Positions 8,757 through 20,635 are shown, counted from the first letter of the stretch. The stretch is DNA of 35,558 bases from Zygnema cylindricum (GCA_037447655.1 JBBHKE010002829.1:1-35558); one strand, 5' to 3'. A program made the numbers and translations. The notes: generated by a model from the sequence alone, not told the origin.

Positions 8757-11700
8757 CACTCTTCAATTTAAGACCACACTTCTCCCTGCAAAAAATTAGC
8801 TTAGGGGAAGGCACAGGTTTGGTCATCATATTTGCTACCATCTCGCTATCTGGTCTGTACTCTAAATTAATTATTTTATCTTCTACCTTCCCTCTAACAA
8901 ATCAGAGTCTATTGTCCATGTGTTTGGCTTTAAAAGGATTTTTAAGATCAGCAGCAATAGCGATTGCTGCCTGATTATCACAGAAAAAATTATGCACACC
9001 AATCTTAAGGTGACCAAGCTCACCAAGCAAAGACTTGACCAACATCAATTCTTTTACAACAGAGCAAGGGGCCATACACTCAGCCCCCATGGTGGACACA
9101 GCAATAACTTTTTTTTGTTTGCTACTCCAACAACAAGCCCCATCACCCACATATAATACGAATCCAGAAGTACATCTCCTCATCATAGCATCACCATAAC
9201 TAGCATCACTCCAAGTAATGATGTCTGTTTTCCCCCCACCCAAATGCAACCATAGATCCCTAGTTCCTATCAAATATCTAAGGACTTTCTTAGCTACCTC
9301 CTAATCTCACTTAGTGGGAGCATTTAGACTTCTACTCAACACTCCTACGGTTGCAGCTAAATCCGATCGGGTACAATTCATAAAATAGATTAGGCTTCCC
9401 ACTACTTGGCTATAAGGAATAGTCTGCATGAACTTCTGTTGTTTAGGGCCTGATTCCTCGTCTAAGATTATGACTCCTTCTCCCCCACTCCCCTCACTTC
9501 CCTTCTTCAACTCCATTGGAGTTGTACAACTATTAGCCTTATCCATCTGAAACTTTTCCAACATGTTCCCTATTGCTTCTTTCTAAGTTAGTCTTATAAT
9601 CTTTCTTTCTCGGTCTCTTTCAACTTGAATACCCAAAATATATTTTGCTTCCCTTATATACTTCATCTGAAATATTCCATTAAGATCCGTTTGCAGTTTA
9701 TTAATTTTGTCCATTGATTTACTTAAAACAAACAAATCATCAACATAAATTGCAATAAAAATAACACTTTCTTCATCTTCAAAAACATAGATTGAGTGAT
9801 CTGAGCCAATCCGGAAATATCCTAGACCGCTAAGAAACTCATCAAGCTTCTTATTCCATTGTTGGGTCGCCTGTTTCACACCATCAAGAGATTTAATCAA
9901 CCGGCATACCTTACTCTCCTCTCCTTCCTCCACAAAACCTTCAGGTTGTCGCATGATGATCTCCTCTTTCAATTTTCCATGCAAAAAGGTTGCCTTGATG
10001 TCCATCTGGTGCACTTCTATGTCTTCTGTTGCTGCCAAAGTGAGAAGTATGCGAACGGAGGGAAATCTGACGACAGGGGCAAAGGTTTCCTCGTATTCAA
10101 TTCCCTCTTTCTGTGTAAATCCTTTGGCCACTAACCGGGCCTTGTAGCGCTCAATGGTGTTATCTGGGTTCGGTTTTAATTTGAATACCCATTTACAACT
10201 GATTAGTTTTCGGTTAGGTGGACAATCCACCAGCTCCCAAATATCGGCTGCCCTAATTGAGGCCATCTCCTCATTGATGGGTGTCTTCCAACGATTCCTT
10301 TTTGGCTAGTTCATCGCCTCTCCATAAGTATGAGGTTCATCCGATTAAGATAGTTTTGTTATCTTGTTATTAACCTATTTTTCTTGCAACCTTTTGTTAC
10401 CTCTATTTCCTCCCTCAAAATCTGTTGTCAAAATAAATGGTTCCCGTGGGTTCTTTCAAACAATCTCGGCTTCTCCCTTGTCCTTTGATTCCGGATCAAT
10501 TTCCACCACGTCTTCCACTTCCAATAGAGTTATCACTAGATTTTCCGCGGCCGAGCCCTTCTCGGTCTGATTTGTAACTGTAAGAATGTCATCTTCTCTG
10601 AAACGTGGATAGTTAGGGAGCTCAAAGTCATCGGAATTTTCTGACTTAAATCTGATTTTTACTGACTTTGTATACTTAAAGGGATCCACAAACTTTCTTT
10701 CATCCATAACTACTAGGTGCTTTACTAAGAATATATCTTCCCTTTTTAGATCATAAACTTGGTATCCATTTACTTCCTCATGATATCCTAATTAGTACCC
10801 CGGTTTTCATTTAAGATCTAGTTTCCAATTAGACCGATCTGTATCTAGACTAAACACTTGACTGCCGAAAACCTTTAAGTGAGATATGTTTGGTTTTCGG
10901 CCGGTCCATCTCTCATAGGGTGTTTAGCCTTTTACCGCCAAAGTAAGAACTCTATTTTTTGAGGTAATTAGCACAGTTCATTGCTTCGGCCCAAAACCTT
11001 TTTCCTATCTTCTTATCCGACAACATAATTCTAGCACTTTCACTTAGTGTCCTATTTAATCTTTCAGCTACCCCATTCTGTTTCGCGTTTTCTGGAACTG
11101 TTTTTTGGTGTTGGACTCCGTCTTCCCTCAAAAAATCCTTAAACTGGTTAGAGGTATATTCTCCACCATTTTCACTCCTTACTCTCTTGATTGGGGTTTC
11201 ATGAAGTTTTTCACTCCATGCCTTATATTGTCTAAAACATTCTTGAGCATTTGACTTATTTTTCAAAAAATACACCTTGCCGAGACCAATCATGGGTGAT
11301 AGTCATCATAAATCTCTTCCCCCCAAGTGAGGGCACTTTGGCCAGTCCCCAAATATATGTGTGTACCAAATCTAGAATCTTTTCTCCCTTATAGGTGACA
11401 GTCTTTCGAAAGGGTAACCTGTGTGCTTTACATTTAGGACATCCACTACAATCACTTAGATTCTCACTCTCACCGAATTAAATCCCTTCCACTACTCCCA
11501 TCTTTTTAATCTCTCATAACTTTTCTAGATTCACATGCCGAAGCCTCTTATGCCACAACATTATATCATGAACACGAGCATAATAAAGTTTCTTTTTTTC
11601 ATTGCTTAAAATCGGCCTAAATATCCGTTGGCTACCTTTTTCAGAAGTGAAATTAACTTCCTCCTCAAAACTAGCAGTAAAGATTCCTTTCCTTATGCTG

Positions 11701-12092
11701 GTATCAAAAACCTTATCATCTAATACATATGTAGAGATGAGGTTTTTGTTTAACTCCAGAATAAACAATGCATCGGAGAATGTAACTATGGATGTCTTTC
11801 CTTCTACTAACACTTTCAGATCTACCGATCATACAAGAGTAGCAGTGACTATCCTCCCATTCCCGTACTCTATCTCTACGGTGGGAATCTTTTTTATCTT
11901 AGTGAACTGGTGTTTATCCTTACACATGTGCATGGAGGCACCTGAATCTACAATCGAGCCTATTTCACCTTTCAATCTACCGAAAGCACATTTCTGCTTT
12001 CGTGGAATTTCGACCTCATTTTTCCCCTCCAACAATCTTTTTCGCCTCATCCAATAAGAGCTGATCGTCCTCGTCCTCGGATTTTGCCTCAT
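8757..12092 (-). pseudogene. pol region of copia element A
   Basis: Copia Pol in broken frames on the minus strand. Protease: IVDSGASMHMC near 11935-11970 (active-site DSG). The integrase N-terminal part has LWHKRLRHVNLEKL near 11514-11560. In the integrase core (10952-11293) the usual DNGGEY reads ENGGEY, so a catalytic Asp is replaced by Glu, while NGVAERLNRT keeps the catalytic Glu. Reverse transcriptase (9583-10266): WVFKLKPNPDN, VDD box as IYVDDLFVL and QMDIKATFLHG. RNase H (8902-9273): SDASYGDA, GAECMAP and CDNQAAIAI. Stops interrupt the LT*KEAIG and PTK*D* segments, and frameshifts interrupt the integrase. The polyprotein would process Gag-Pol, copy RNA to cDNA and integrate it; this copy cannot. 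Confidence 0.92.
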
Positions 12093-12099
12093 GTACCTG

Positions 12100-13134
12100 T
12101 GTCACAAGGGGCGTTTTCTTTCCACTCGGGAGTCCACCGGTCTGCCTATCCTTTAGTCGAAGCTCGATTAGCTTGGTACACTCTGCCGTATAGTGTCATG
12201 GTTTCTTGCAAAAATGACACAACCCCTTTGAGACCCTCGGTTCTGATTCATCGGACTGAGTTTTCTTTCCTCCTCCTCCATATTTTCCTACTAATTTTCT
12301 ACGATCCTTGCTCCTCCAATGAGTTCTTGTTGCCAAAGCTTGTCCACTCTTTCCTCCCCTTCGGATCTCAATTATATTACCTCGAACGACAATCATCCCT
12401 ACCACAGAATTTTAGATCCACCTAAAATCCGGCAAATCTTGCATACGGTTGATCATGTTTTCATAGTCATCGGGTAACTTCATGAGTAGGTTGTTCACCT
12501 TAATCTTTTATGTTTCTACTTGACCTGCACTCTCTAGTTCCATGAAAAGGGTTGCAAGCTCATTACAAAAGTCTAGGATTTTCCCCACTTTGTCTGCATA
12601 TGCATCAATATTTTGATCAGCCAATTGCTGCTGCTGAATAGTACCACTCTAGTACATTTTTATGAGGGCAATCCACAAATCATATGCTTTTACAACCTGC
12701 AATTGAGGAGATGCAAGTCCTTGAGTTAGATGGCCGAGAATAAAGTGTTTTGTCGCCATATTCTTGTAGTTCCAACTATCAACATCATTCTCCTCATTCA
12801 TCGAAATAAGAGACATGAACGCTGAACCGGTTGCGATAGGTATTTCTATCTGTGTAAGTGATTCGTTATCTTTCCCTTTGTCTATCACAATGCTCTCCCC
12901 GTCATCCGAATCCTCCGGTGGAGCTGGGTTTGCTTTTCTAGTAAACATGCTTCCCCCAAACCCTAGAAGAACGGCTGAACTGGATAGACGTCTCACTCGT
13001 CCACTTACTATCCCCCAAAACATTTTTTCACATAGAGCCCATGTCATCATACTTTTCCAATATAAGAAGCTTGTTCCATTAAATATGGGTTCCCTAGAGG
13101 GTGGGTCCATAACGTGCAACTCCGAGACCTCCAT
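12100..13134 (-). pseudogene. gag region of copia element A (start codon inside LTR)
   Basis: The copia Gag (capsid/nucleocapsid) starts MEVSELHVMDPPS with its ATG at 13134-13132. That is inside the 5' LTR, 20 nt before the LTR end; an in-frame TGA upstream makes it the first possible ATG. The copia Gag motif FNGTSFLYWKSMM follows. The frame stops at about 12649 and continues in another frame (LLMKLPDDYENMINR) toward the zinc knuckle CHFCKKP-stop-HYTAEC at about 12182-12223, where a TGA falls in the position of the usual W/G. A lysine-arginine-rich stretch precedes the knuckle. Confidence 0.85.
13100..13113 (-). promoter_or_regulatory. Half-tRNA primer-binding site of element A
   Basis: Plus-strand GGTGGGTCCATAAC matches the plant initiator tRNA-Met anticodon arm (GGTGGGCCCATAAC) at 13 of 14 positions and abuts the LTR end within a base. 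On the minus strand it is read as codons for V-M-D-P-P in gag. Primer use is inferred from position and complementarity. Confidence 0.7.
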
Positions 13135-13869
13135 TGGCCCTCAAAGTAGGCTACTCACTAGAAGCCCCTAGAATAACCTTGACCCCTTTGAGTTTCCACA
13201 AGAATAATTGCCACCCAAATAGATAAAAACTCTAACCTACTTCACCCTTGTGAAGAGAAGACTCCCTTGAGTCGATAGCAAAAAGAATCTCTCAATTTGC
13301 TCCCTTGAGCAGTGAGTTATGAAGGGTCAAAGTTGACCTTTTGTATAGGAGCCCTCTAGGAGAAAGGGGTCTACCTACCAAATTTTCTAAGTCCTAAATC
13401 CCTCTCTAAACCTTTTACTACTACAGTACGACACCAATCAGGTTATTGTGTCGTACAAAAAGGTAAAAGTGCTGATGTACTTTTTGTACGATCATCGTAC
13501 GGCATGGCCAAAATGTCGACATCAGCCATATCCGGATTTGCTCCCGTATTCTTCAAAGATGTCGCAAGCCAATGTGATAGTGCCACGTGTCAAGTGACGT
13601 GGCGATGACCAAAAAGCATTTTCAAATCTTGGGTCGTCAATTCCCTTTTGGTTAACCTACCAAAACTTCTACTTGTCTCTCTTTGGACAGCATGGGCAGC
13701 CATGGCTCTAACTTCACTCTCTAGAGTCTGAATGTCTCTCCTTCAGTGATTGCGACAAGTGTGGGAGTTAGAGAGAGTAGTTAGAGGAAGACTGCCTCTA
13801 CTTTTTTTGCTCTTTATCTTTACATGTCTTAAACCTAAAAAATACAAAATAAAACCTCTAGTTTCTACA
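13115..13869 (-). repeat. 5' LTR of copia element A, internally deleted
   Basis: A 755-bp LTR starting TGTAGAAACTAGAGG (13869) and ending GGAGTTGCA (13115) on the minus strand. Alignment with the 3' LTR breaks just after GCGATGACC (about 13600-13620), where about 300 bp present at 8180-8500 are missing. It is otherwise similar along its length with many substitutions, so the element is old. Confidence 0.9.
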
Positions 13870-15144
13870 GATATGATGAAGATGTAAAAAGAAATAGAGA
13901 TTATGATCTCAAGAGAGAAGATATAATCATAGTGAAGCATCTAGTGGTTATGGATGAAAAGAAATCTATAGATCCCTTTAAGCATTCAAAGACACTCAGA
14001 ATCAGATTTGAGTCTGAAAATTATGATGACTTTGAGCTTCCTAACTATCCAAGATTTCAATATTATGATGATCTTACTGGTACGCATCAGATCGAGAAGA
14101 ACTCAAATGTGGAACCCTTAGTATCAACTCCAACCGAAGCCGAAGATATGGTGGAAATGGATCCGAATCAAGGGATAGGGGAGAAGTAGAAACTGTTCGG
14201 AAGAATCCAAGGGGGCCATATATTTTGGCAACAGAGTTTGAGGGAGGAACAAGAAGCAGCAAAAGACTGCAAGAGAGACAAGTTAACAATAAGGTAACCA
14301 AAACTGTCTCACTGCGATTAACCTCAAACTTATAATGAGGCAATGACTTGTTCCTGGGAGAAACTGGTGGAATACAGCCATTAATGAGGAGATGGCCTCA
14401 ATTATGGCAGCCGATACATGGGAATTTGTGGATTGTCCTCTTGACAGTAAGCCAATTGGGTGTAAGTGGGTATTTAAGTTGAAACTCAACCCGGATAACA
14501 CCATTGAGCGCTATAAGGCTTGGCTAGTGGCGAAAGGATTTACCCTGAAAAAGGGAATTGACTAGGAGGAGACATTTGCCCTGGTCGTCAGGTTTCCCTC
14601 CGTCAGGATACTTCTCAGTTTGGTGACGGCAGAAGACATAGAAGTACATCACATGGAAATCAATACGGCGTTCCAACATGGAGAGTTAGAAGGCAAGATT
14701 TTTATGCGACAACCCAAAGGATTTGTGGATCAAGGGGAGGAGAAGAAGGTATGCCGATTGATCAAACCTTTGTATGGGCTCAAACAGGCGCCCTGATAAT
14801 GGAATAAGAAGCTCGATGAGTTTTTTACAGGTTTGGGATATATCTGGAGCAGCTTAGATCACTCGATTTATTTGTTTGAAGACGAGGAAGGAATTATTTT
14901 TATTGCAATTTATGTTGATGATTTGCTTGTTTTAAGCAAATCTATGGATAAAATGAATAAGTTAAAAACATATCTAAAAGGTAGATTTGAGATGAATGAT
15001 ATGAGAGAAGCAAGGTATATTTTGGGAATTCAGGGAGAGAGAGACATAGATAGAAAGATAATAGGATTAACTCAGAAGGAAGCCATTGGAAACATGTTGG
15101 AGATATTCCAAATGGAAAAGGCTAATAGTTGTACCACTCCAATG
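13870..15144 (+). pseudogene. Copia fragment B, left part (pol: connection region and reverse transcriptase)
   Basis: Plus-strand copia Pol closely related to A. It opens inside the segment after integrase (YDLKRED...HLVVMDEKKSIDPFKHSK at 13932 onward, with SENYDDFELPNYPRFQ) and runs into reverse transcriptase (WVFKLKLNPDNTIERYKA, FIAIYVDDLLVLSKSMD, REARYILGIQ). Stops at 14187-14189, after KKGID, and in QAP**W inactivate it. It is cut at 15144 in the codons for S-C-T-T-P-M by insertion of element C; the reading continues at 20641. Its 5' half (LTR, gag, integrase) is absent, ending at the edge of element A. Confidence 0.9.
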
Positions 15145-15831
15145 TATTGAAAAGTAAGCTGTAGTAAGCCTTAGAAATTTGAGTCTAGGACTTGGAATAT
15201 TTTTGGAATACCAAGTTTTCAATATTGACCAAATTTACTGTGGATTTTTGTTGAATCTACACGAATAGTTATCTTTAAGTAAATTAGTGTGTAGGGCCGC
15301 CAATGAATGTAGACGTGATAAGAATCACCCGGATTTTTAGGGTATAGATATTGTTAGTGGACAATTCTGGTCCAAACACTTAGATTTTTGTCAGTAGATT
15401 GTCTAGTGAACCTTGTACATACGTTTTAGATATTTTGAGGATCTTTAGAGTATTTAATTCAATTAGGAATGATCAGTTTGACACAGAATGTACATCAAAC
15501 ACAAAAGTTAAGGAAATGAGAGCACTAAGTGTAGTTTAAGGTGTTTTGTGCTCTATTGTCTTTGCTTTGATTTTAGTACATGATTGTATGGTTGAAAGAC
15601 CTCTTTCATTTGGAGTTACATATCTTACACTATAGATCTAGTCTACTAGGCAATTCTCTTTGGGGTTGCTTTTGCTCTCATGTCTACTGATGGCTAAGCG
15701 CTTGCGGCAAGTGCTTCTATTAGCCCTAGTGCTCCACTTGTTCCTCCAAGGACGAATATCCCAGCTGGTGCAAGTGTGACTCCTAGTGGGAGTGGATCAC
15801 AACCGAGTCTAAATGCCCATGACCTTCAACA
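15145..15831 (+). repeat. 5' LTR of copia element C
   Basis: A 687-bp LTR matching 19949-20635. Most differences are concentrated in the first 110 bases; the middle is nearly identical. From the ATG at 15680 the last 152 bases would encode the Gag N-terminus, but the fifth codon after MSTDG is TAA in this copy. Confidence 0.95.
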
Positions 15832-16580
15832 GGTTATAGGCCCACCGCCCAAATTGCGTATTTTTGACGAAAATTACTACTTATACTGGGAAGATATGTT
15901 GAGCTCATATTTCGAGGAGAGGGACTTGTCACCCATTGTGGAAGGAACAGCGGATGTGACCGCGACGGATTGGAGAAAGAAGAATCTCCACTGCCTCAAC
16001 GTCTTGAAGCACTCAATGACAAAAGACTTGTTAATGTCATATCTTGAGATGAAGAAAGCCTTTGAAGTTTGGTTAAGTGTACGTGTTATGTATGTTCAGC
16101 TAGATGTTACTGTCCAGACTAACATATCCACTCAGATTTTTGAATTTAAGTATTCTGGAGGTAGTATGTCAGATCATTGCCATGCTAGGAAAAGGTTGTT
16201 CCTTCAGAGTACTAGTGCAGGTGGGGATTTTCACCACCTCAGCAGGCTATGTTGTTGATGAGAACTCTGCCCCATGAATATAAGGGAGCCATGGATAGGC
16301 TTAGGGGTCTTCCACAACGTCAATGGAATATTGAATTAGCAATTTAGTTTATTTGAAGCAAAGAAGCTAACCAGATTTCACAAAGAGGTAGTATTAAGTC
16401 TGTGTACGCACTAGCTAACCAGTTTTCAGACTCTAAGAATGGCATTCGTAATGGTAGAGGTAGTGGTCCTAGAAGGTCACCATTAACCTGTTATTATTGT
16501 GATGAAATGGGCATGTGTTCAGAATGTGTCATGCCTACAAGAGAGCGAAAGCCACAAGAAATTTTCGCTCTGGTTGGGAT
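15680..16580 (+). pseudogene. gag region of copia element C (N-terminus encoded by LTR)
   Basis: Gag starts at the ATG at 15680 inside the LTR and crosses the LTR end (15831) and primer site into the internal region. After the LTR-encoded Ser/Ala/Pro-rich leader come LQQVIGPPPKLRIFDENYYLYWEDML, split here as LQQVIGPPPK then LRIFDENYYLYW, the typical copia Gag start. In the 5' LTR a TAA follows MSTDG, so the open part begins at 15776 (TPSGSGSQ). Another stop falls at 16256-16258. The zinc knuckle near 16490-16530 (CYYCDEMG, then HAYKR-type sequence in another frame) is split by a frameshift. Gag would form the virus-like particle and bind RNA; this copy is broken. Confidence 0.88.
15832..15846 (+). 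promoter_or_regulatory. Half-tRNA primer-binding site of element C
   Basis: GGTTATAGGCCCACC directly follows the last LTR base and matches the complement of the plant initiator tRNA-Met anticodon arm (GGTTATGGGCCCACC) at 14 of 15 positions. It is translated in gag as V-I-G-P-P with the preceding Q. Confidence 0.75.
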
Positions 16581-19500
16581 GTAATTCGGGTTCCTTCTCA
16601 ATCAAGTGGACGACCAACTGCTCTTTTCAACGAACTTAAAAAGGAGGATGTGAGCAGGTTTCCCGACAACGATGAAAATAAATACTTTGCGATAGCACAA
16701 GCAACGGAAGGCATGGAGGAAGACGAATGGATAATGGACTCCGGTGCATCTGCCCACATGTGTCGCAATCGCCATCTATTTGAGAGTATTCAATCTATTT
16801 CACCCATCAAAATTTATTGTAGTGATGATACCTTTGTTGAGTCGAAAGCAAAGGGGAGGGTGTCACTTATGTTGAATGTAGATGGAAAACATTTGAAAAG
16901 GGTTTTGAAAGATGTGTTGCATGTTCCAACTTTTAGAAGAAACTTTTTCTCTACGTTAGTGGTAGAAAAGAAAGGTTTTAAAACAATATCTGAGAATGGG
17001 AAAAAGACAGTGAGTAAGAATGGGAAAATAGTTGCAGAGGGTTTTGTTGGAGGAAACAATTTGTATCGGTTGAGTCTTGCAAATGATAATGATAATGATG
17101 TTATGTACTCAAGTGTAATTAGTGATTGTGATTTATGGCATAGACGTTTAGGATATGTGAATTATGATAGATTAGAAAAGATGGTAAATCAAAAAATGGT
17201 GGAAGGTGTAAAAATTAGTCAAAAACCAGCATCAAATGTATGTGATGGTTGTGCAATGGGAAAAATTCATAAGTTGCCTTTCCCTTCGCAAACTGATCAT
17301 AAAAGTAGCACGGTACTGGAACTAATTTATTCAGACGTATGGGGGCCATCTAGGTATCCATCTGTGGGAAGTGCTAAGTTTATGCTTACCTTTACTAATG
17401 ACTATAATAGATTTACTACAGTTTATTTTTTGAAAAGTAAGGATGAAGTTTATTCAAAATTTAAAGAGTATAAAGTTTGGGTTGATAATCAGCATGAGAA
17501 AAAGATAGCAGGATTCAGATCTGATAATGGTGGGGAGTACATTTCTAATGAGTTTGCAGAATTCCTAAAATTGCATGGAATCTCACGTAAGCTAACCGTT
17601 CCCTATTCTCTGGAACAAAACGGTGTTTCAAAGAGGATGAATAGGACTATATCAGAGTGTGCTAGGAAAATGATGGCTAATATGGACATAGATTTCAAAT
17701 TTTGGATGGAGGTTATGAATTGTGTTGCTTATGTGAGAAACAAGCTAGAAACAAAGGCAGTAAAGGATAAAACTCCTTATAAAATGTGCACAGGACACAA
17801 ACCAGATGTAAGTCACTTCAAAGTTTTTGGAAGTAAGATATTCATGTAGATAATGATCCACAAAAATGAAAATTAGAGCCAAAAGGCATACCAGGAATAT
17901 TTCTAGGGTATGATGATCATGCCAAGGGTTACAAAGTATATGACATTAAGAGAAATAGAGTTGTGGTAGCTAGAAACATCATAGTGAAGGATGAGGGAAA
18001 AAGAGTAGATGTATTTAGACAGCGTACAAATGAAAAGAAAGATAGAAGTGTTGATTATATCTTTTTAGAGGAAAATCCTATGTTTTTCAAGAAAAATATA
18101 AAAAAATGCATCAACATCAACTCAAAGTGACTTGCAATCATCTTCTCCACCAGAAACAACAAGTGTTATGTCTGAAAGAGTTGCAGACTCTCCTCTACCT
18201 CAAGCTGTAATTGAATCACACGAAGAATCACATGTATCGAGGAGGAGGACCAAACCATCTATACCAGCGACAAAATTTCCAGGTGGAGTTAGGCGAAGTG
18301 CACGACTCAGGGGAGAAAATGCACCCTTTGCTCATTCAGCACACATAGAAGAGCCTCTAACGTTGAAAGAAGCTTTTTCGAGTAATTAATACGAAGATTG
18401 GATGGAAGCCGTCAATGAGGAAATGAAGTCCATCAAGGAGGCCCAAACTTGGGATCTGGTGGAACTTCCTCCACGAAAAAAGGCTATTAGTAGTAAATGG
18501 GTGTTTAAATTAAAATTGAACCCAGATAATACCATAGAGAGGTATAAGGCTCGCTAAGTTGCTAAGGGATATAATCAAAAAGAGGGGATAGATTATGAAG
18601 AAACTTTTTCACCCGTTGCAAGGTATCCATCTGTCCGCGTCTTACTTACATTAGCTGCCATAGAGGATCTTGACATCCACCAAATGGATGTAAAACCTAC
18701 CTTTTTACATGGTGATTTAGATGAGGTCATTTATATGAAGCAGCCTGAGGGTTATGAAGAAACAGGAAAAGAAAATCTTGTGGGCAGACTTTTAGAATCT
18801 TTGTATGGCCTAAAACAGGCCCCTAGGCAATGGACCGAAAGTTAGATGAGTTCTTGACAGGATTAGGATTTACTAGAATTAGCTCAGATCATTCAGTATA
18901 TGTGATGTGTGGTGATAATCCTGATGAGGTGATATTCATTGCTGTGTATGTTGATGATTTGCTGCTAATTAGTAGGAACAAAGAAGGAATAGTTAGGGTA
19001 AAATACGCTCTTAATTCACAATTTGAAATGAAGGATTTGGGTGAGGCAAAATATATCCTTAGAATACAAGTTGAAACATATAGAGAAAAGAAAATCATTA
19101 GGCTAACACAAAAAGAAGCGATAGGAAACATGTTGGAAAAATTTGGCTTGGCCAAAGGTTTTGCAACTCCTATGGAGTATAAGCAAAAACTTGAAGGAAT
19201 GGAGCATGAGTTTGGAGTTATAATAGATGAGGAACTTAGTGCAAAAGAGAAAAAAATTATGTCCCAAGTACCCTACAGACAAGTAGTAGGAAGTCTAATT
19301 TACTTCATGAATTGCAGTAGGCACGATATAGCTGCAGCTGTTGGTGTATTGAGTAGAAGTCTGCAAAATCCACGAAAGAGAGACTGGGAGGCTGCAAAAA
19401 GGGTGTTAAGGTATCTTGTTGGGACTATAAATCTTTGGCTTACTTTGGGAGGGGACAAGGTTAGCAGTAATACTTGGAGTGATGCTAGCTATGGTGATGT

Positions 19501-19950
19501 GCCTAGTAGGAAGTCTACAACTGGGTATGCCATTCAGATTGGAAGTGGTACTTGTAGTTGGAGTAGTAAACTTCAAAAGGTCACGGCTCAATCTACTATG
19601 GAAGCCAAATACATGGCTGCGAGTGCAGCCTTGAAAGAGTTGCTATGGATTAAGGCATATCTTTAAAAATTGGGTTTTACACAACACAGGACACAAATAA
19701 TGTGATGCGACAATCAGGCAGCCATTTCTGTGGCTACAAACCTAAGTCACCATTTTAAGAGTAAACATATGGACTTCGGTTACATTTGGTACGAGAGAAA
19801 GTTTTTGCAAAAGTGGTCAAACTTTGTTATTTGCCTGATGAGAAAATGGTTGCGGACATGTTGACAAAAGCCCTTCCCGCTCCTCAATTGGAGTACTGCA
19901 GAAAAACATGTGGTCTAAGTGAGTAAGCCTTCTAAAGCTTAAGGGGAGTA
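16515..19950 (+). pseudogene. pol region of copia element C
   Basis: Protease WIMDSGASAHMC (about 16729-16764). Integrase has LWHRRLGYVNYDRL, the zinc-binding CDGCAMGKIHKLPF and the core with FRSDNGGEYISNEF; the usual catalytic Glu in NGVAERMNRT is Lys here (NGVSKRMNRT, near 17625). A stop ends this frame at 17847-17849. After GYDDHAKGYKVYD and a Ser-rich spacer, reverse transcriptase starts near 18400 (WVFKLKLNPDN, QMDVKPTFLHG, then after a frameshift near 18835 FIAVYVDDLLLIS). RNase H at about 19460-19720 has SDASYGDVPSRKS, EAKYMAAS (catalytic Glu to Lys) and CDNQAAISVA. Stops at 18388, about 18556 and 19664. Domain order is that of copia. Confidence 0.93.
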
Positions 19951-20635
19951 ATGAAAAGTAAGCTTTAGTAAGTCTTAGAAATTTGAGTCTAAGACTTGGA
20001 ATATTTTTGAAATACCAATTGTTCAATATTGACCAAATTTACTGTGGATTTTTGTAGTATCTACACGAATAGTTATCTTTAAGTAAATTAGTGTGTAGGG
20101 CCGCCAATGAATGTAGACGTGATAAGAATCACCCGGATTTTTAGGGTATAGATATTGTTAGTGGACAATTCTGGTCCAAACACTTAGATTTTTGTCAGTA
20201 GATTGTCTAGTGAACCTTGTACATACGTTTTAGATATTTTGAGGATCTTTAGAGTATTTAATTCAATTAGGAATGATCAGTTTGACACAGAATGTACATC
20301 AAACACAAGAGTTAAGGAAATGAGAGCACTGAGTGTAGTTTAAGGTGTTTTGTGCTCTATTGTCTTTGCTTTGCTTTTAGTACATGTTTGTATGGTTGAA
20401 AGACCTCTTTCATTTGGAGTTACATATCTTACACTATAGATCTAGTCTACTAGGCAATTCTCTTTGGGTTTGCTTCTGCTGTCATGTTTACTGATGGCTC
20501 AGCTCTTGCGGCAAGTGCTTCTATTAGCCCTAGTGCTCCACTTGTTCCTCCAGGGACGAATATCCCAGCTGGTGCAAGTGTGACTCCTAGTGGGAGTGGA
20601 TCACAGGCGAGTCTAAATGCCCATGACCTTCAACA
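19949..20635 (+). repeat. 3' LTR of copia element C
   Basis: A 687-bp partner of 15145-15831. Here the Gag leader frame from ATG 20484 to the LTR end is open for 50 codons (MFTDGSALAAS...), showing that the LTR-encoded N-terminus is real and was lost in the 5' copy by point mutation. Confidence 0.95.

Larger units (their letters stand above)
7684..13869 (-). mobile_element. Copia element A, full-length but dead
   Basis: A 6.2-kb Ty1/copia element on the minus strand with LTRs at 13115-13869 (5') and 7684-8738 (3'). Between them the order is gag, zinc knuckle, protease, integrase, reverse transcriptase, RNase H, which defines copia. No matching 5-bp duplication is visible (TTGCG on the left, GATAT on the right), so the insertion may have been followed by deletion. 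The right LTR edge abuts copia fragment B in the opposite orientation. Coding is broken by several stops and frameshifts. Confidence 0.92.
15145..20635 (+). mobile_element. Copia element C, complete nested insertion with CAATG duplication
   Basis: A 5,491-bp Ty1/copia element with two 687-bp LTRs (15145-15831 and 19949-20635), flanked by CAATG at 15140-15144 and 20636-20640. It lies inside the pol of fragment B, whose reading resumes exactly on the other side. LTR ends are TATTG/TAATG...CAACA, probably once TGTTG...CAACA. The two LTRs have the same length and are about 97 percent identical by eye, so it is the youngest copia here. A purine tract (AAGGGGAG) precedes the 3' LTR. Stops and frameshifts make it defective. 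Confidence 0.95.

Noticed and set aside
11602-12057. 151-residue plus-strand frame across element A
   Set aside because: Antisense to the protease and pre-integrase region of copia pol; no features of its own.
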